Source: Erysipelotrichia bacterium (GTDB lineage Bacteria > Bacillota_I > Bacilli_A > Erysipelotrichales > Erysipelotrichaceae). Taken from it: a stretch of DNA of 5,294 bases. Location of the stretch: assembly GCA_009916335.1 (NCBI GenBank), contig SAAR01000223.1:1-5294 (forward strand), given 5' to 3'. A program made the translations under genes and the position numbers. This document shows positions 4,816 through 5,294 of the stretch, piece after piece. The notes under the pieces were generated by a model. That model was not told the origin of the DNA. It was given only the letters and a program-made list of their open reading frames with translations, and ran no database searches. Position 1 is the stretch's first letter. Each line of letters begins with the position of its first letter.

Positions 4816-5294
4816 GTGAAAATAATAGAAAAAAAGAATATATTGTATTTGGTTAGTAGTAAAGGTATATCTAGGATTGGAGATATCATGTTCGATTTTG
4901 CGAATAATACATTTCTTGCTGGGCTAAATCCATCTTCACTGTCGTTGGTTGCAATCTATCAATCTTTAGAAAGTGTGATAGGTGTTCTATTTAATTTGTT
5001 TGGTGGGGTTATTGCTGATAGCTTCAATCGGAAAAAAATTATCATTGGAACTAATATCTTATGCGGTATTGCTTGTATAGTTCTTTCGTTCATATCTCAA
5101 CAACAATGGTTGGTTTATGCGATTGTCATCACCAATGTTATTTTGGCTTTTATGAGTGCCTTTTCTGGACCGTCATATAAGGCATTTACGAAAGAAATTG
5201 TAAAAAAAGATCATATAACAAAACTAAATTCCTATTTGGAAACTTCTAGTACAATTATTAAAGTAACGATTCCAATGGTAGCAATTTTCCTATA
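4816..5294 (+). CDS. MFS transporter, N-terminal part (cut by window edge)
   Basis: About 159 residues of a major facilitator superfamily permease are visible; the family is usually near 400, so most lies beyond the right edge. After a short basic N-terminus (MKIIEKKN) come hydrophobic segments around residues 28-62, 77-94 and 99-118, and a fourth begins near 145. The loop GGVIADSFNRKK (63-74) is MFS motif A, between the second and third membrane segments. The sequence style recalls efflux pumps such as the macrolide-efflux group. The start is GTG at 4816, supported by GAGG at 4806-4809 with 6 bases of spacing; no usable ATG is nearby. It lies 71 bases behind the ligase on the same strand and probably exports the pathway product, giving release or self-protection. 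The transported compound is not readable from the sequence. Confidence 0.85.
   Translation, partial: MKIIEKKNILYLVSSKGISRIGDIMFDFANNTFLAGLNPSSLSLVAIYQSLESVIGVLFNLFGGVIADSFNRKKIIIGTNILCGIACIVLSFISQQQWLVYAIVITNVILAFMSAFSGPSYKAFTKEIVKKDHITKLNSYLETSSTIIKVTIPMVAIFL

Overview
The window is low-GC DNA from the genus Streptococcus. Two short hydrophobic pheromone genes (shp) of the Rgg2/Rgg3 type end in the octapeptide DIIIIVGG, and the better of the two has, from memory, a leader almost identical to SHP3 of pyogenic streptococci. I cannot name the species. The window is an accessory, quorum-sensing island with clear signs of decay and patchwork assembly.

Layout. Positions 1-487 (minus) hold the N-terminal part of an Rgg regulator that runs off the left edge. 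Divergent from it is shp1 (568-639), with a conserved SHP box and a large palindrome over the shared -10 region. Behind shp1 are three consecutive inverted repeats (645-757), then a good ribosome binding site and the broken start of a gene that resembles an AMP-binding (adenylation) enzyme (772-1002). Converging on it is an orphan, relatively GC-rich dTDP-sugar 3,5-epimerase (RmlC-like) gene (1014-1580, minus) with a long leader and a candidate operator-promoter at 1763-1797. Next comes a heavily mutated second rgg (1900-2394, minus), which still borders an intact SHP box, -10 and second pheromone gene, shp2 (2482-2553). Downstream of shp2, all on the plus strand, are an APH-fold kinase (2778-3506), an ATP-grasp carboxylate-amine ligase (3524-4744) and the start of an MFS exporter (4816 to the right edge).

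How it fits together. Both shp genes encode the same predicted mature peptide. Both have the same SHP box at exactly the same distance from the -10. Only one Rgg looks functional. The simplest reading is that the surviving Rgg (1-487) now serves both promoters, so the kinase, ligase and exporter operon is a pheromone-controlled small-molecule pathway whose own regulator has died. The operon behind shp1 seems to have been lost except for its first ~230 bases. The kinase-ligase-MFS operon is the best candidate for an undescribed system: a quorum-sensing-controlled route to an amide- or peptide-type metabolite, probably exported. Its product cannot be read from the sequence.
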